Shown in pieces: positions 62,098 to 64,000 of a stretch of 64,000 bases of DNA. Within the stretch, counting starts at the first letter, position 1. Each line of letters opens with the position of its first letter. The position numbers were made by a program, and so were the translations under genes. This stretch comes from Paenibacillus sp. sptzw28 (GTDB lineage: Bacteria; Bacillota; Bacilli; Paenibacillales; Paenibacillaceae): NCBI RefSeq assembly GCF_019550795.1, contig NZ_CP080545.1, positions 2,437,501-2,501,500 of the forward strand, read 5' to 3'. Under the pieces are notes generated by a model. It worked only from the letters and a program-made list of their open reading frames with translations, was not told the DNA's origin and did no database searches.

Positions 62098-64000
62098 GTG
62101 AAAATTCATATTGTTAAAAAAGGCGATACGTTATACATGATAGCCCAGAAGTATAATGTTTCGCTTGAAGAGGTACTCAAGCTTAACCCGAACATAGCGA
62201 ATCCGGATATGATCGATGTGGGGATGAAAGTCAAGATCCCGACAAGCATGGCATCGAACATGGAAATTATGCACCAGCATGCCGTCAAACAGGGCGATAC
62301 CCTTTGGAAGCTTTCGAAAGCGTGGGGCGTTCCTTTAAGCGACATGATAAAGGCGAATCCGCAGCTCAAGAATCCGAACGCTCTGCTGACGGGGGAGCTG
62401 GTCAACATTCCGAAGTCGGGGACGCCAAGCGGTATGCCGCCTGAAATGCATACCACGCAGCATCCCTTTGGCGGTTCGTCGCATTCGTCGCATACACCGC
62501 TTCATCCGATGTCGATGCTTCAGGGAGTACAAGGTTTGATGGGCAAAATTCCGACTGCGCCGTTGATCGGGAAAAAGCCGACCGGAGAAAAACCGTTTAC
62601 CGCTCCGATCGCGGACACGGCTCCAATGCCGGCGCCCGTACCCATGCCGCTACCCGCGGCGGTACCCGCGCCGCTGCCGGCCCCTATAACCATGCCGATT
62701 GTCCAGCAGCCGGCCCAGAAGAAAGCATACCCGATGCATATCGAATATGAGCAGCATATTGATTTATTCAAGCAGTATGGCATGCCCGCAACTGAAGTGA
62801 TGTCAATGTATGATATGCCGCAAGTTCAGGGAGCGGTCTCTCCCGCGGCGCAAATGCCTGGTTATGGCCATGGTTACGGTTACCCGGCGACATACCCGTC
62901 GGTATATCCAGGAACGACGGGCGGATACGGTTATCCGCAACCGATGTCGGCGGGGATGGTGAGTCCGGCTTCGGCTGCTGCACCGGATTGGTGTCCGCCG
63001 GAAAGTGTTATGGGAGCTGCCACTCTGCCTTGGGGTGCGCCTTCAAAAGTTCATTTTGGTTCTTGGGGGCAACAGATGACGGGCCCGTATCAGACGCAAG
63101 ACGATTGCGGACCGGAGCTTGTTTCACCTGCAGGAATGCATCCGTACGGCGGTGGGTATGGGTATGACCACCAAATGGTATCCCCTTTTAGTGCGGACCC
63201 TTATTGCGAGCAACAAAGCTATGGCCATGGTGCGGACTTGGGTTCACCGGCGATCGGCGGCTTCGGCGGTGGAGGCGGAGGAAGCTACGGCTACGAACCG
63301 GCTATGGTCTCCCCGTCAGGTGTCGGAGGGTTCGGTGGAGGCGGAGGAAGCTACGGCTTCGGTCATCAAATGGTCTCTCCGGCAGGCGTCGGTGGATTCG
63401 GCGATGGAGGGGGAGGAGGCTACGGCTTCGGTCATCAAATGGTCTCTCCGGCAGGCGTCGGCGGGTTCGGCGATGGAGGGGGAGGAAGCTACGGCTTCGG
63501 TCATCATATGGTTTCGCCGGCAGGCGTCGGCGGGTTCGGCGACGGAAGCGGGGGAGACTATGGCTGCAGTCCGGCCATGGGCTCACCGTCAGGTGTCGGA
63601 GGGGTTCACGGTGGAGGAGGATCCTACGGCTTCGGGCCTCAAACGGTTTCGCCGGCAGGCGTCGGGGGGTTAGGCGGAGGCGGAGGAAGCTATGGCTTCG
63701 GGCATCAAATGGTCTCGCCGGCAGGCGTCAGTCCATTTGGCGGCGGCCACGGCTATGGAGGCTATCCCTCTGCTGTATCTCCGGCAGCCGCAGGTGGTAT
63801 GGAAGCGCCATTTCAATCGTATAATTATGTCGGCTACGGCCAAGTTTCCCCGCTTCAAACAGCCGGAGTCGTTAAGAAACCATGCGATTGCGGATGTAAG
63901 GATCGGGTGGAAAATGCAGATGTGCGGGTTGACAAAGTCGAACAGCCTAAAAGCAGCAAGCCGGTTAAATCCCGAAAGACAGCGGCAAAAGCGTCAATTC
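62098..64000 (+). CDS. SafA-like LysM spore coat protein, 3' end beyond window
   Basis: A GTG start follows CAGGAGG and the frame stays open to the window edge (634 codons). Two LysM domains come first: IHIVKKGDTLYMIAQKYNVS (about 2-50) and HAVKQGDTLWKLSKAWGVP (about 60-105). Next come a Pro/Ala-rich linker (MPAPVPMPLPAAVPAPLPAP), then Gly/Tyr-rich repeats of 23 residues with consensus GFGHQMVSPAGVGGFGDGGG plus GSY, and a cysteine cluster CDCGCK before a basic tail. B. subtilis SafA has an N-terminal LysM and interacts with SpoVID, encoded 30 kb upstream. CATAGGATG at 62018-62026 with AC 16 nt upstream is a weak sigma-K-like promoter. Confidence 0.75.
   Translation, partial: MKIHIVKKGDTLYMIAQKYNVSLEEVLKLNPNIANPDMIDVGMKVKIPTSMASNMEIMHQHAVKQGDTLWKLSKAWGVPLSDMIKANPQLKNPNALLTGELVNIPKSGTPSGMPPEMHTTQHPFGGSSHSSHTPLHPMSMLQGVQGLMGKIPTAPLIGKKPTGEKPFTAPIADTAPMPAPVPMPLPAAVPAPLPAPITMPIVQQPAQKKAYPMHIEYEQHIDLFKQYGMPATEVMSMYDMPQVQGAVSPAAQMPGYGHGYGYPATYPSVYPGTTGGYGYPQPMSAGMVSPASAAAPDWCPPESVMGAATLPWGAPSKVHFGSWGQQMTGPYQTQDDCGPELVSPAGMHPYGGGYGYDHQMVSPFSADPYCEQQSYGHGADLGSPAIGGFGGGGGGSYGYEPAMVSPSGVGGFGGGGGSYGFGHQMVSPAGVGGFGDGGGGGYGFGHQMVSPAGVGGFGDGGGGSYGFGHHMVSPAGVGGFGDGSGGDYGCSPAMGSPSGVGGVHGGGGSYGFGPQTVSPAGVGGLGGGGGSYGFGHQMVSPAGVSPFGGGHGYGGYPSAVSPAAAGGMEAPFQSYNYVGYGQVSPLQTAGVVKKPCDCGCKDRVENADVRVDKVEQPKSSKPVKSRKTAAKASI
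63240..63740 (+). repeat. 69-nt tandem repeats in the safA-like gene
   Basis: Near-identical units with GGTCATCAAATGGTCTCTCC beginning at 63361 and 63430, and GGTCATCATATGGTTTCGCC at 63499, spaced exactly 69 nt. Flanking copies are more diverged. They encode the 23-residue Gly/Tyr repeats. Confidence 0.85.

Noticed and set aside
63240..63740. CRISPR array or minisatellite outside genes
   Set aside because: The 69-nt periodicity is in frame and encodes Gly/Tyr repeats within an open LysM protein.

Overview
The window reads as chromosomal core sequence of an endospore-forming Firmicute, most probably of the family Paenibacillaceae (Paenibacillus or a close relative). The reasons are the gene order (tig-clpP-clpX ... 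lonB-lonA-ysxC, hemA-hemX-hemC-hemD-hemB-hemL, spoVID, T-box-valS-folC-murC, spoIIB, maf-radC-mreBCD-minCD-rodA-spoIVFAB-rng, rplU-prp-rpmA-spo0B-obg-pheB-hom-thrB-pheA-ilvE, safA), strong purine-rich ribosome binding sites, frequent GTG and TTG starts, and many sporulation genes. No phage, insertion sequence or CRISPR array was found.

Layout. 1-9.3 kb is accessory: a partial asparagine synthetase, three small genes of unknown function, an MTA/SAH-deaminase-like amidohydrolase, an Rrf2 regulator divergent from an MFS exporter, an SDR oxidoreductase, and a DJ-1/PfpI protein divergent from a MocR-type regulator. 9.3-9.7 kb holds tRNA-Arg(TCT) and tRNA-Gly(CCC) on the minus strand. 9.8-21.2 kb is a proteostasis block (trigger factor, ClpP, ClpX, LonB, LonA, YsxC) with ispG inserted. 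21.2-21.9 kb is speD with an apparently structured leader. 22-30 kb is the heme/siroheme pathway from glutamyl-tRNA to uroporphyrinogen III and siroheme. 30-33 kb has an RluA-type pseudouridine synthase and spoVID. 33-38.8 kb is valS under a T-box, folC and murC. 38.8-39.6 kb is a repeat-built non-coding block bounded by roughly 70-bp inverted repeats. 39.6-51.3 kb covers spoIIB, maf, radC, cell shape and division genes, spoIVFA/FB and RNase G. 51.3-53.6 kb is an A+T-richer three-gene minus-strand island. 53.7-57 kb is rplU-prp-rpmA, spo0B and obg; 57.2-61.9 kb is amino acid biosynthesis; the right edge cuts a safA-like LysM spore coat gene.

How the genes work together. Prp cleaves the N-terminal extension of L27 encoded next to it. 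SpoVID and the SafA-like protein are both LysM coat-morphogenesis proteins. SpoIVFA and SpoIVFB form the pro-sigma-K processing complex. HemA, HemL, HemB, HemC and the CobA-HemD fusion feed one tetrapyrrole pathway, with a precorrin-2 dehydrogenase directing flux to siroheme.

The most unusual signals are (1) the repeat block after murC, whose hairpins show apparent compensatory changes between copies; (2) the speD leader, where three strands can form mutually exclusive pairings, one of them touching the ribosome binding site; (3) a long hairpin between clpX and ispG; (4) two perfect 11-bp direct repeats upstream of the mocR gene; and (5) the minus-strand island with a protein of three SH3-like repeats.
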